Source: Muricoccus nepalensis (lineage in GTDB: Bacteria > Pseudomonadota > Alphaproteobacteria > Acetobacterales > Acetobacteraceae). Taken from it: DNA of 64,000 nt. Below the pieces are notes generated by a model. It was not told the DNA's origin. It did not search any database and was given only the letters and a program-made list of their open reading frames with translations. Below are positions 16,546-25,205 of the stretch, one piece after another. Within the stretch, counting starts at the first letter, position 1. The number at the start of each line of letters is the position of its first letter. The stretch is taken from positions 248,001-312,000 of the forward strand of contig NZ_RCZP01000003.1 in assembly GCF_006438825.1 (NCBI RefSeq). Direction: 5' to 3'. Made by a program: the position numbers and the translations under genes.

Positions 16546-17742
16546 TTAGAGCGGCAGCCCCTTCAGCCGCGCCACCGCCGCCATCACCCCGCGCAGCTCC
16601 GCCAGGCCCCGTAGCCGCCCGATCAGCGGGTAGCCCGGGAAGGTCGGCTTGCCGATGTCGTCGGCCAGCTCGTGGCCGTGGTCGGGCCGGAAGGGGATGC
16701 GCCAGTCCGCGCGCCCGGCGTCCCGGCGCCGCCCCTCCTCCGCGAGAAGCGCCTCCACCACCGCCACCATGTCGGTGTCGCCGCCGAGGTGGTCGGCCTC
16801 CATGAAGGACCCGTCCGGCTCCTTCGCCACGTTGCGCAGGTGGGCGAAGTGGATGCGGTCCGCGAAGCGCGCGGCGATGCGGGCGGGGTCGTTCGCCGGG
16901 TGCGCGCCGAGCGACCCCGTGCAGAGCGTCAGCCCGTTGGCCGGGCTGTCCGCCATGGCCAGGAGGTCGGCGATGTCCTCCTCCGTCGAGACGACGCGCG
17001 GCAGGCCGAAGAGCGGGCGCGGCGGGTCGTCGGGGTGCATGGCCAGGCGCATGCCCAGCTCCTCGGCGGTCGGGACGACCTCCTCCAGGAAGCGCCGGAG
17101 ATTCGCCTTCAGGTCCGCCGCCGTCATCCCGCCATAGGCCGCGAGGATGCGCCGCAGCCCCGCGACGTCGTAGCGGTCGTAGGCGCCGGGCAGCCCCGCC
17201 ATGATGGAGGCCAGCAGCACCGCCTTGTCCTCGTCGCTCGCCGCCTCCACCCAAGCCCTGGCGCGGGCGAGGAGATCGGGCGCCACCCCCTCCTCCGCCC
17301 CGGCCCGCCCGAGGATGAAGACGTCGAAGCCGACATACTCGTGGGCGTTGAAGCGCAGCGCCCGCCCGCCGCCCGGCAGCGTGTGCCGCAGCTCCGTGCG
17401 GGTCCAGTCGAGCACGGGCATGAAGTTGTAGCAGATGGTCGTCACCCCGCAGGCCGCGAGGTGGCGCATCGACCGGCGATAGTTCTCGAACAGCGCCCCG
17501 CAATCCGCGTCGCCGCGCCGGATCTTCTCGTGCACCGGCAGGCTCTCGACCACGCGCCAGTGCAGCCCGAGGGAGGGGTCCGCCGCCAGCACCGCCTGGC
17601 GCCGCTCGATCTCCTCCACCGTCCACACCTCCCCGTAGGGAACGTGGTGCAGCGCGGTGACGATGCCGCGCGGGCCCGCCTGCCGGATGTGGTCCAGCCG
17701 GACGGCGTCGTCGGGGCCGAACCAGCGCCAGGTTTCTTCCAT
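16546..17742 (-). CDS. uxuA: Mannonate dehydratase
   Basis: This 398-residue UxuA dehydrates D-mannonate to 2-keto-3-deoxygluconate. Family blocks include RWFGPDDAVRLDHIRQAGPRGIVTALHH at residues 6-33 (seen as consecutive short motifs), VVESLPVHEKIRRG, NFMPVLDWTRTEL and the metal-site MHPDDPPRPLFGLPRVVST. Length is typical. It is the last gene of the gntR-adh-dctPQM-uxuB-uxuA operon, 26 bp after uxuB with AAGGA before the start. It would take the mannonate made by uxuB to the KDG stage. KDG kinase and aldolase genes are not in the window. Confidence 0.93.
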   Translation of the reverse strand: MEETWRWFGPDDAVRLDHIRQAGPRGIVTALHHVPYGEVWTVEEIERRQAVLAADPSLGLHWRVVESLPVHEKIRRGDADCGALFENYRRSMRHLAACGVTTICYNFMPVLDWTRTELRHTLPGGGRALRFNAHEYVGFDVFILGRAGAEEGVAPDLLARARAWVEAASDEDKAVLLASIMAGLPGAYDRYDVAGLRRILAAYGGMTAADLKANLRRFLEEVVPTAEELGMRLAMHPDDPPRPLFGLPRVVSTEEDIADLLAMADSPANGLTLCTGSLGAHPANDPARIAARFADRIHFAHLRNVAKEPDGSFMEADHLGGDTDMVAVVEALLAEEGRRRDAGRADWRIPFRPDHGHELADDIGKPTFPGYPLIGRLRGLAELRGVMAAVARLKGLPL

Positions 17743-17768
17743 CGCTCGCGGTCCTTGCGGAAGGGGTG

Positions 17769-19250
17769 TCAGCCCGCCGCGGCGGCGCGGGCGCCGCTCG
17801 CCAGCAGGCGTTCATAGGCGCCGGCCACGGCGGCGCGGAAGCCGGCATGGGCCGGCAGGTCGGTCCCGAAGATCGCCTCGAGGCCGAGCAGGGCGCCGAG
17901 GCGCGCCTTCGCATCCCCGCCCGAGGCCAGGGCGGCGCGGATCGCTGGCGCCAGTGGGTCGCGCAGCTCGATCGGCGCGCCCGTCTCGTCCAGGCCCTCG
18001 GCGTGGCGCGCCCAGGCCGCGACGGCGAGGGCGAGCGCGGGGATGGGCAGCCCGGCCGCGAGCCGCTCGCGCACCGTCGAGAGAAGGCGCTGCGGCAGCT
18101 TCTGCGACCCGTCCATGGCGATCTGCGCCGTCAGGTGCCGTATTGCGGGATTGCCGAAGCGCGCGAGCAGCTCGTCGGTGTAGGCCTCCAGCCCCTGCCC
18201 GGGGGGGGGCGGCACCATCGGCCGCACCTCCGCCCAGAGCCGCGCGAGATAGGCCGCGAGGGCGGGGTCGCCGACCGCCTCCACGATCGTGCGGTGCCCG
18301 GCGAGGGTGCCGAGATAGGCGAGCGCGGAGTGCGCGCCGTTCAGCAGCCGCAGCTTCATGTGCTCGAAGGGCCGCACGTCCGCCGTGAGCTGGGCGCCCG
18401 CCAGCTCCCAGGCGGGGCGGTCGCCGCCTTCGAAGCGGTCCTCGATCACCCATTGCCGGAAGGGCTCGTGCACGACCGGCGCCTCGTCCCGTAAGCCCGT
18501 CGCGGCCTGCACCTCCGCCCGGTCGTCCTCCACCGTCGCCGGCACGATGCGGTCGACCATCGTGGAGGGAAACGGCACCGCCTCCGCCACCCAGTCCGCC
18601 AGCCCCGGGTCGACGCGAGCGGCGAAGGCGCGGACGAGGCCCGCGAGCAGCGCGCCGTTGTCCGGCAGGTTGTCGCAGCAGAGCACCGTGAAGGGCCGCA
18701 GCCCCGCGTCGCGCCGGCGGCGGAGCGCCGCGGCCAGGAAGCCGACGGCCGTGCGCGGCGCGTCGGGCGAGGCAAGGTCGTGCCGGATGTCCGGGTGGTC
18801 CTCGCGCAGCCGCCCCGTCGCCGGGTCGTGGCAGTAGCCCTTCTCCGTCACGGTCAGGCTGACGATCCGCGTCTCCGGCGCGGCGAGCAGGGCGACGACC
18901 CCGGCCGGGTCCTCGGGCGCGACGTGCACCCCCAGCAGGTTGCCGACGACCCGCGCGCGCGCCCCGCCCGGCCCCCGCTCCAGCGCCGTGTAGAGCCCGC
19001 CCTGCGGCCCTAGCCGGTCGCGCTGGTCCGGCCGCTGGAGAGAGACGCCGACGATTCCCCAGTCCCCGCCCCGCGCGTTCAGCACGTCCTCCGTGAGGAG
19101 CGCGCCGTGCGCCCGGAAGAAGGCGCCGAGCCCGAGATGCACGATCGCGGGGCTCAGCCGCGCGCGGTCGTAGCGCGGCAGGGCCACCCCCGCGGGCGGC
19201 GGGTGCGCGGCCAGGGCATCGGGCGAGAGGCGGGGCATGGGATCGGGCAT
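17769..19250 (-). CDS. uxuB: D-mannonate oxidoreductase/fructuronate reductase (mannitol dehydrogenase family)
   Basis: This 493-residue polyol-specific long-chain dehydrogenase has IVHLGLGAFFRAHGA near residues 35-49 for NAD binding. The catalytic Lys-x4-Asn-x2-His is visible in MKLRLLNGAHSALAYLG. Family members act on mannitol, fructuronate or tagaturonate; the adjacent uxuA favours interconversion of D-fructuronate and D-mannonate. The start at 19250 (MPDPMPRLS) has GAGG about 12 bases upstream. An in-frame GTG at 19280 overlapping the dctM stop (GTGA) would add 10 residues and cannot be excluded. Confidence 0.87.
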   Translation of the reverse strand: MPDPMPRLSPDALAAHPPPAGVALPRYDRARLSPAIVHLGLGAFFRAHGALLTEDVLNARGGDWGIVGVSLQRPDQRDRLGPQGGLYTALERGPGGARARVVGNLLGVHVAPEDPAGVVALLAAPETRIVSLTVTEKGYCHDPATGRLREDHPDIRHDLASPDAPRTAVGFLAAALRRRRDAGLRPFTVLCCDNLPDNGALLAGLVRAFAARVDPGLADWVAEAVPFPSTMVDRIVPATVEDDRAEVQAATGLRDEAPVVHEPFRQWVIEDRFEGGDRPAWELAGAQLTADVRPFEHMKLRLLNGAHSALAYLGTLAGHRTIVEAVGDPALAAYLARLWAEVRPMVPPPPGQGLEAYTDELLARFGNPAIRHLTAQIAMDGSQKLPQRLLSTVRERLAAGLPIPALALAVAAWARHAEGLDETGAPIELRDPLAPAIRAALASGGDAKARLGALLGLEAIFGTDLPAHAGFRAAVAGAYERLLASGARAAAAG

Positions 19251-19276
19251 CGCGGCCGTGTCCTCGGGGGCGGCGT

Positions 19277-20554
19277 TCACTTGAAGTAGAGGCCCGGCAG
19301 CCAGAGGGCGAGCCAGGGCACGTAGCTGACGACGAAGAGCACGATGATGTTGCAGATCAGGAAGGGCACGATCGCCTTGCTGATGGAGCCGAGCGAGACC
19401 TTCGCGATGTTCGCCGCCACGAAGAGACAGACGCCGACCGGCGGCGTCGTCAGCCCGATCATGAGGTTCAGCACCGCGATGATCGCGAAGTGGATCGGAT
19501 CGACCCCGACCGCCACCGCCACCGCGAGCAGCGGCGGGAAGAGGATGATCAGGGCCGCGATCGTCTCCATGAAGGTGCCGACGATCAGCAGCAGGATGTT
19601 GATCAGGAGAAGGATCAGGTACTTGTTCGTCGTCAGCGACAGCATGGCCGCGGCGATGGCCTGAGGGATCTGCTCGCTCGTCAGGATCCAGCCGAAGACG
19701 TTGGCGAAGCCCACCAGCAGGATCAGCGCCCCGGAGCCGATGGCGCTCTCGAGCAGGATGGCCGGGATCTGCCGGAGGCGGAACCCCTTGTAGACGAAGA
19801 GCCCGACGACCAGCGCGTAGAGGGCGGCGACCACCGAGGCCTCCGTCGGCGTGAACAGCCCGCCGACGATGCCGTAGAGGATGACCGCCGTCATCAGCAG
19901 CGCCCAAAAGGCCCCGCGCGAGGAGCGGAGGATCTCGCGGAACCCCGCCCACTCGCCCCGCGGGTATTCGCGGCGGACGGAGACGATGTAGACCGTGACC
20001 ATCATCGCGATGCCCAGCAGCAGCCCCGGGATGGCGCCGGCGAGGAACATCTTGCCCACCGAGAGCCCGGACAGCGTACCCACGATGATCATCGGCACGC
20101 TCGGCGGGATGATCGGCCCGACCGTGGAGGCGGCGGCGGTGACCGCGGCGGCGAAGGGCGCGTCGTAGCCGGCCTTGCGCATCGCCGGGATCATGACGGC
20201 GCCGATGGAGGCGGTCTCGGCGACGGCCGTGCCGGAGATCCCCGCGAAGATCATCGACCCCGTGACGTTGGCCAGCCCCAGCCCGCCCCGGATGTGCCCG
20301 ACGAGGGAGTTGCCGAAGCGCACGATCTGGTCGGTGATCCCGCCGCCGTTCATCAGGTTGCCCGCCAGCACGAAGCCGGGGATGCAGAGGAGCACGAAGC
20401 TGTCCATGCCCGCGTAGGCGTATTGCGCGACGACCGAGAGGTCGATGTCGGCGCCGATAAGGTAGACGGCGCTGGCCAGGCCGAGCGCGATGCCGACGGG
20501 CACCCCGAGCACGAGGCAGAGCGCGAAGGTCGCGAAAAGCAGCGACACAAGCAT
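19277..20554 (-). CDS. dctM: TRAP transporter large permease (DctM)
   Basis: This 425-residue DctM-type subunit is the ion-coupled channel of a TRAP transporter. It has about twelve hydrophobic segments and family motifs such as GIPVGIALGL-like GVPVGIALGLASAVYL, FVLLCIPGFVLAGNLMNGGGIT, GMIFAGISGTAVAETASIG-like SMIFAGISGTAVAETAS, PIIPPSVPMIIVG and PPVGVCLFVAANIA. It overlaps the dctQ stop by one base and the alternative uxuB start by four, so these genes are tightly coupled. With dctP and dctQ it imports the sugar acid used by the operon. Confidence 0.95.
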   Translation of the reverse strand: MLVSLLFATFALCLVLGVPVGIALGLASAVYLIGADIDLSVVAQYAYAGMDSFVLLCIPGFVLAGNLMNGGGITDQIVRFGNSLVGHIRGGLGLANVTGSMIFAGISGTAVAETASIGAVMIPAMRKAGYDAPFAAAVTAAASTVGPIIPPSVPMIIVGTLSGLSVGKMFLAGAIPGLLLGIAMMVTVYIVSVRREYPRGEWAGFREILRSSRGAFWALLMTAVILYGIVGGLFTPTEASVVAALYALVVGLFVYKGFRLRQIPAILLESAIGSGALILLVGFANVFGWILTSEQIPQAIAAAMLSLTTNKYLILLLINILLLIVGTFMETIAALIILFPPLLAVAVAVGVDPIHFAIIAVLNLMIGLTTPPVGVCLFVAANIAKVSLGSISKAIVPFLICNIIVLFVVSYVPWLALWLPGLYFK

Positions 20555-21054
20555 CAGGTGAGCTCCCCGTGCGAGGCGGGCGGCGTCTCGGCGAAGCCCA
20601 GGAGGCGGAAGAGCGAGAAGAAGGCGAGCGCGGCGGGGATCAGCAGCATGACCGCGTAGACCGTGATCATCGGCAGGTCGACCGAGCGCGCCCGCTCGCC
20701 GAGGCTGAAGGCGACGTAGTCGTAGGCGCCGGGGATGATGACGAGGCTGAAGCCGAGGACGATGACGTCCACCACGCGCTCGATGACGCGCCGGGCGGAG
20801 GCCGGCAGGGGTGCGACGAAGAGGTCCACGTTCACCATCTCGCCCCGGAGCAGCGCCAGCCCGCAGGAGAAGCCGACGAGGTAGACGAGGGCGAAGCGCG
20901 CGATCTCCTCGGTCCAGGAGGGGGCGGGGAAGCCGGGGATGCGGCCGAGGACCTGCACGGTGACCACACCGATCAGCACGGCGAAGGCCGCGAGCGTTCC
21001 CGCCCGGCAGACCGCGCGGACGGCGGCCAGGATGGCGGCGAGGGCCAGGCGCAT
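20554..21054 (-). CDS. dctQ: TRAP transporter small permease (DctQ)
   Basis: This 166-residue protein has four predicted membrane helices (about residues 5-28, 45-65, 88-108 and 126-150) and the family-typical SWTEEIARFALVYLVGFSCG and LLRGEMVNVDLF segments. It couples the periplasmic receptor to DctM. It starts 56 bp after dctP, the space being filled by a large GC hairpin, and its stop shares a base with the dctM start. Confidence 0.93.
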   Translation of the reverse strand: MRLALAAILAAVRAVCRAGTLAAFAVLIGVVTVQVLGRIPGFPAPSWTEEIARFALVYLVGFSCGLALLRGEMVNVDLFVAPLPASARRVIERVVDVIVLGFSLVIIPGAYDYVAFSLGERARSVDLPMITVYAVMLLIPAALAFFSLFRLLGFAETPPASHGELT

Positions 21055-21073
21055 GGGGTGTCCTTGTTGAAGG

Positions 21074-21107
21074 CCGCCGCCCGCCGCTCGGGCGCGGCGG
21101 GCGGCGG
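21074..21107 (-). terminator. 14-bp intercistronic hairpin between dctP and dctQ
   Basis: CCGCCGCCCGCCGC and GCGGCGGGCGGCGG are perfect complements around a 6-base loop (21088-21093), starting 2 bases beyond the dctP stop. There is no T-tract. An attenuator or 3'-end-protecting structure that yields more receptor than permease is the likely role, as known for binding-protein operons. It may terminate part of the transcription. Confidence 0.6.
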
Positions 21108-21109
21108 GG

Positions 21110-22099
21110 TCAGGCCGCGATGATCTGCTCGTAGACCGGGCGGATGTCGGCGTTGAGCGCGGCGATGACCGCGTCCCGGGCCTTGGCGGCGTAAGCGGCC
21201 TTGTCCACCTCGGCGAAGGTCATGCCCTTTGCCGTCAGCTCGCTTGCAAGGTTCCGCTCGTCCTCCAGGAACAGCCCGCGCTCATACTCCTGCGCCGCCT
21301 TCGCCGCCGCCATCACCGCCGCCTGCTGGTCGGCCGGCAGCCGCCCGAGCTTCCGCGTGCCGCCGACGAGGTAGATCCAGCTCAGCACGTGCTCCGTGCG
21401 GTTGATGGTCGACTGGACCTCGCTGAAGCTCGCGGACTTGATGAGCGCCAGCGGGTTCTCCTGCGCGTCGATGGTGTGGTTCTGGAGCGAGGTGAAGACC
21501 TCCGAGAAGGCCATCGGCGTGGCCTTGGCGCCCAGCGCCTCCCAGAAGCGCACGAAGAGCGGCACGTTGGGCACTCGGACCTTGAGCCCGCTCAGCTCCG
21601 CCGGCGTCGGGCAGGCGCGGTTGGCCGTCAGGTAGCGCGGCCCGCGCGCGAAGTAGCAGAGCGGCCGGAGCTGCGTCCTGCCGGAGATGTCCTCGGCGAT
21701 CCGCTGCCCGATCGGCCCCTCCACCACCCGGTCCATGTGGGCGAGGTCGCGCACGGCGTAGGGCACGGCCAGCAGCGCCGCGGCCGGCGCCCAGTTCTGC
21801 AGCGACTCCCCCGTGATGGTGAAGTCCACCGTGCCGAGCTGGATGCCCTTGATGAGGTCCGTCTCCTTGCCGAGCTGCTCGTTCGGGAAGACGCGCACCT
21901 CCAGCGCGCCGCCCGTGCGGCGGGCGACCTCCTCGGCGAACCTCAGGCTCGCCTTGTGCCAGGTGTTGTCCTCGTTCCCGAGATGGCCGAGCTTCAGCGT
22001 CGCCGCCGCCCGCGCGTTGAACGCGGGCGCGACGCCGAGCGCCAGGATGCCGGCCATGCCGCCGAGCGCCGCCCGGCGCGGGGTCTTCGTGGTCCTCAT
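21110..22099 (-). CDS. dctP: TRAP transporter substrate-binding protein (DctP)
   Basis: This 329-residue periplasmic DctP-type receptor has a signal peptide with basic start and hydrophobic core (RRAALGGMAGILALGVAPAF, cleavage near ARA). It is followed by TLKLGHLGNEDNTWHKASLRF, FPNEQLGKETDLIKGIQLGT and the LSGLKVRVPN block whose Arg binds the ligand carboxylate. FTSLQNHTIDAQENPLALI is the classic ligand-pocket segment. GAGAGGACG precedes the ATG. Neighbouring uxuAB and the dehydrogenase suggest a hexonate such as L-gulonate or D-mannonate as ligand. Confidence 0.94.
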   Translation of the reverse strand: MRTTKTPRRAALGGMAGILALGVAPAFNARAAATLKLGHLGNEDNTWHKASLRFAEEVARRTGGALEVRVFPNEQLGKETDLIKGIQLGTVDFTITGESLQNWAPAAALLAVPYAVRDLAHMDRVVEGPIGQRIAEDISGRTQLRPLCYFARGPRYLTANRACPTPAELSGLKVRVPNVPLFVRFWEALGAKATPMAFSEVFTSLQNHTIDAQENPLALIKSASFSEVQSTINRTEHVLSWIYLVGGTRKLGRLPADQQAAVMAAAKAAQEYERGLFLEDERNLASELTAKGMTFAEVDKAAYAAKARDAVIAALNADIRPVYEQIIAA

Positions 22100-22127
22100 G
22101 GTCGCGTCCTCTCCTCGTGCGATGGGG

Positions 22128-23144
22128 TCAGTCGAAGGCGAGCTGCACCTTCACGGTGCGGCCGGGGTCCCGCTCGATCAGCTCGAAGGCCTCGCGCGCG
22201 TCGCCGGCCGCGAAGGTCTGGGTGATCATCGCGGCCGGCCGCAGCTGGCCGCTCTCCAGCCACGCCACGACCTGCGGCAGCAGGCGGCAGTTCAGCCGCG
22301 ACCCGGCGAGGGTGAGCTCCTTCTTGACGATCTCCTGCTGGCTGACGTTGCAGGGGGCCGGCGAGAAGCCGAGGATCCCGATGCGCCCGGCCGGGCTCGC
22401 GACGCGGCAGGCCTCCTCCAGCAGCGCCGGCACGCCCGCCGCGTCGATCACCACCGAAGGCCCGAGCCCGTCGTGCTCGCCCGCCACCGCCTCGGGCACC
22501 GACCGCGCGCGGGAATGGACGACCACCTCCGCGCCGAAGGCCCGCGCGCGCTCCAGCCGCGCCTCGTCGAGGTCGGCCACGATGCAGCGCGCGCCGTGCA
22601 GCCGGGCCACCTGCAGCACGGTCAGGCCGATCGTCCCGGCCCCGTAGATAAGCACGGAATCCTCCGCGGTGATCCCGGTGCGGGCGAGCACGTTCGCCGC
22701 GATGGAGAAGGGCTCGGCCAGCGCCGCGACCTCCATGGGAAGGCCGGCCGGCAGCTTCACCGCGTTCCCGGCGGGCACGGCGACGCGGCTGCGGAAGCCG
22801 CCGTCGCGGTGCACGCCGAAGACCTCGAGCTTCCCGCAGACGTTCGGGCGCCCGGCGCGGCAGGCGTAGCAGCGCCCGCAGGAGACGACGGGATCCACCA
22901 CCACGCGGTCGCCCTCGGCCAGGCCCGAAACCGCGCCTCCCACCGCCTCGACCACGCCGGCGAACTCGTGCCCGATGATCCGCGGGTAGCGCGCGAAGGG
23001 GTTGCTGCCGTGGTAGATGTGCAGGTCGGACCCGCAGATCCCGGCCCGCTGCACCCGGACGAGGACCTCCTCCGGCCCGGGGACCGGCACCTCGTCGGCA
23101 AAGAGCTGCAGGACATGCGGCGTGGCGACGGCGATCGCGACCAT
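22128..23144 (-). CDS. Zinc-dependent sugar-acid/alcohol dehydrogenase (MDR family; possible L-gulonate 5-dehydrogenase)
   Basis: This 338-residue medium-chain dehydrogenase has catalytic-zinc residues in GICGSDLHIYHG (Cys near 37) and PRIIGHEFAGVVE (His-Glu near 58). The structural-zinc cysteines are in CGRCYACRAGRPNVC near 88-102, and the Rossmann motif is VLIYGAGTIGL near 163. RspB, GulD and LgoD-type enzymes share this layout. Being in an operon with uxuB and uxuA, oxidation of L-gulonate (or an epimer) to D-fructuronate would complete a three-step route to KDG. That substrate is an inference. AAGGGG precedes the ATG. Confidence 0.85.
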   Translation of the reverse strand: MVAIAVATPHVLQLFADEVPVPGPEEVLVRVQRAGICGSDLHIYHGSNPFARYPRIIGHEFAGVVEAVGGAVSGLAEGDRVVVDPVVSCGRCYACRAGRPNVCGKLEVFGVHRDGGFRSRVAVPAGNAVKLPAGLPMEVAALAEPFSIAANVLARTGITAEDSVLIYGAGTIGLTVLQVARLHGARCIVADLDEARLERARAFGAEVVVHSRARSVPEAVAGEHDGLGPSVVIDAAGVPALLEEACRVASPAGRIGILGFSPAPCNVSQQEIVKKELTLAGSRLNCRLLPQVVAWLESGQLRPAAMITQTFAAGDAREAFELIERDPGRTVKVQLAFD

Positions 23145-23169
23145 GGAGGGGTCCCTTCGGGCGGGCGCG

Positions 23170-23853
23170 TCAGCGCCGCGGACTGAAGAATTCGGGCTTG
23201 CTGTGCAGCAGCCGCTCGATGGCGGCGAAGACCGTCCGCAGGTGCCCGCGCATCACCGCCTCCGCGCCGTCGGCATCGCCGTCGAGCACGCGCTCCACCA
23301 GCCGCTCGTGCTCCACGAGCAGCATCTCGAACCAGTCCTGGCTGGCGAAGGACAGATAGCGCACGCGGTCGAGCTGGACCTTCACGCCCTGGATCACGTC
23401 CCAGACCGCCGGCCGCCCGGCGAGGCGCGTCAACTCGCTGTGAAGCCGCTCGTCGGAGCCGAAGAAGGCGACCTCGTCCCGTGCCGCGACGGCGAGGCGC
23501 TGCGCCTCGAGCTGCCCGGCCAGGCCGGCGCCGTCGCGCCCCGCGGCCTCGGCGGCCAGCCGGACGGTGCGGCACTCGAGCGTCTCGCGCACGAACTGGC
23601 CGTCATGCACCGCGGAGAGGCGGATCGGCGCGACGAAAGTGCCGACCTGCGGGCGGATCTCGAGCAGCCCCTCGTCGGCCAGGCGGCGGAAGACCTCCCG
23701 CACAGGCGTGCGGCTCACGCTGAGCCGCCCGGCGATCGGCGCCTCCGAGATGGCGGTGCCGGGCACCAGCACGCCGCGCAGGATCTGCTGGCGGAGCGCC
23801 GCGTGGAGCTCACGGGCGATGGGCTCCCGCCCTTCCAGGTTCAGGTCGAGCAC
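23170..23853 (-). CDS. GntR-family regulator, FCD (FadR) subfamily, of the uxu/TRAP operon
   Basis: This 227-residue regulator has an N-terminal winged HTH at residues 8-75 (SVSRTPVREVFRRLADEGLLE is the recognition region) and an FCD effector domain from about 90 on. Acidic and His ligands lie in the metal/acid pocket (DERLHSELTRLAG). The start is GTG at 23853. It is the first gene of the minus-strand sugar-acid operon, 25 bp before the dehydrogenase. A TGGTATACTA near-palindrome lies just upstream, so autoregulation with a hexuronate or hexonate effector is likely, as for ExuR/UxuR proteins. Confidence 0.92.
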   Translation of the reverse strand: MLDLNLEGREPIARELHAALRQQILRGVLVPGTAISEAPIAGRLSVSRTPVREVFRRLADEGLLEIRPQVGTFVAPIRLSAVHDGQFVRETLECRTVRLAAEAAGRDGAGLAGQLEAQRLAVAARDEVAFFGSDERLHSELTRLAGRPAVWDVIQGVKVQLDRVRYLSFASQDWFEMLLVEHERLVERVLDGDADGAEAVMRGHLRTVFAAIERLLHSKPEFFSPRR

Positions 23854-23871
23854 GAGGCGGCGTTTCCTTGC

Positions 23872-23881
23872 TGGTATACTA
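23872..23881. promoter_or_regulatory. GTATAC-centred GntR operator (TGGTATACTA)
   Basis: TGGTATACTA is palindromic except at one pair and lies 19-28 bp upstream of the gntR start. UxuR/ExuR-type FCD regulators are known to bind TGGTATACCA-like sites. This is the only such site I found before the operon, so it probably carries autoregulation and induction of all seven genes. Confidence 0.55.
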
Positions 23882-23956
23882 GTGACCCGCCCGCGGCTCG
23901 CCGGTCAAGCCCCGCCCCGCGGCCCCCTGCCGTTCAACGACCCGCCCGCGGCGGCC

Positions 23957-24970
23957 TCAGCGCCCCCCGCCCATCGCCGCGTTCCAGTAGGTTGGATCGA
24001 CGTAGCGCGAGGGGTCCGAGAGCTCCTTCGGGCGCGTGGCGTAGCGGGCGCGCAGGTCGAGCACCTTGCGCAGCCCTTCCTCGCTCACTCTCGCCCCGCG
24101 GAAGAAGCCCTCCTGCGGGTCGAGCAGCTCCGCGTGGGTCTCCGCCGCGAGCGCCGCGCCCATGTCCGGCAGGTTGCGGCGCAGGATGGCGATCGCCTCC
24201 TCGCGGTTCCCCGGCTCGTAGAGCCAGTCGATCGCGGCGGCGTAGGCGCGCACGTAGCCCACGACCCTGTCCGGATGGGCTGCCGCCCAGCCGCGCCGCG
24301 CGGCCGCGACGTTCCCCTGGTAGGGGCCGATCACCTGCGTCGCCCGGGCGAGCTGGCGGAACCCGCGCGCCTTGGCGAGGATGTCGTAGGGGCAGGACAG
24401 GATCGTCCCCGCCTGCTCGCCGCGCTGAAGCGCCTCCCAGCGCTGCGTCATGCCGCCCACCGTGACGATCGAGAGGTCGCCCTCCCCAAGCCCCTCGCGC
24501 GCCAGCATCTCGAGCAGCACGAAGGCGTAGCCGGTGGTCCGCGCGTCGACCGAGAGCGTGCGGCCCCGCAGGTCGGCGAAGCGCTCGATGCCCGGCGCCA
24601 CGCAGACGCTCAGGAAGCCGCTGTCGCTGCCCATGAAGGCGAAGAAATCCGGCTGCGGCCCGATGGGCGCGGCGCCCTGCCCCTCCACATAGGCGACGAT
24701 GTTGTCGACCGCAGTCATCGCGATGTCGAAGCGCCCGGCGGCGAGGTCCGTCATCTGCTCCATCGACCCGCGCGTGCCCAGCATCCGCACGCGCAGCCCC
24801 TCGCGCGCGAAGAAGCCCCGGGCCGTGCCCGCGAAGATCGGCCAGTTGAAGCCGCCCGGGAACACGTTGACCGTGACCTCGGCCAGCCCGGCGTCGCCCG
24901 CCTGCGCGGCCGCGCGACGCGGGACGAAGGGCGCGCCGAGCGCGCCGGCGAGAAGGGGACGTCTCCGCAT
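23957..24970 (-). CDS. NitT/TauT-type ABC substrate-binding protein (SsuA/THI5-like)
   Basis: This 337-residue periplasmic binding protein has an N-terminal signal (RRRPLLAGALGAPFVPRRAAAQA) and the family blocks VNVFPGGFNWPIFAGTARGFF, FDIAMTAVDNIVAY and DLRGRTLSVDARTTGYAFVLLEML. These match the SsuA/NMT1 group that binds sulfonates, nitrate, pyrimidine precursors or other N/S compounds. The ATG at 24970 has GGAGCACGAGG upstream. No matching permease or ATPase is adjacent. It is divergent from a PuuE-like deacetylase-fold gene across 235 bp in which I see no clear motif, so a shared nitrogenous substrate is possible. Confidence 0.87.
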   Translation of the reverse strand: MRRRPLLAGALGAPFVPRRAAAQAGDAGLAEVTVNVFPGGFNWPIFAGTARGFFAREGLRVRMLGTRGSMEQMTDLAAGRFDIAMTAVDNIVAYVEGQGAAPIGPQPDFFAFMGSDSGFLSVCVAPGIERFADLRGRTLSVDARTTGYAFVLLEMLAREGLGEGDLSIVTVGGMTQRWEALQRGEQAGTILSCPYDILAKARGFRQLARATQVIGPYQGNVAAARRGWAAAHPDRVVGYVRAYAAAIDWLYEPGNREEAIAILRRNLPDMGAALAAETHAELLDPQEGFFRGARVSEEGLRKVLDLRARYATRPKELSDPSRYVDPTYWNAAMGGGR

Positions 24971-25205
24971 GGCCTCGTGCTCCTGATCCGTCGCCGGAGG
25001 CGCCCGGCGCCGTTCGCCCGGCGCCAGACTGCCGCCCGTATCCCCCGTCGTCGAGCGAAACCGCGGGGCTGACCGAGGACGCTGCGTGGCAGAGACCACC
25101 GAGGGGGGGCTTGCCGTCGCCCGCGCCGTCGCGGCAGCCTTCGCGCGGCCGGACCGGCCGCCCATGGCGGCGCCGGCCGCCCGGCCCCAGCCTGGAGTGC
25201 CCGCG

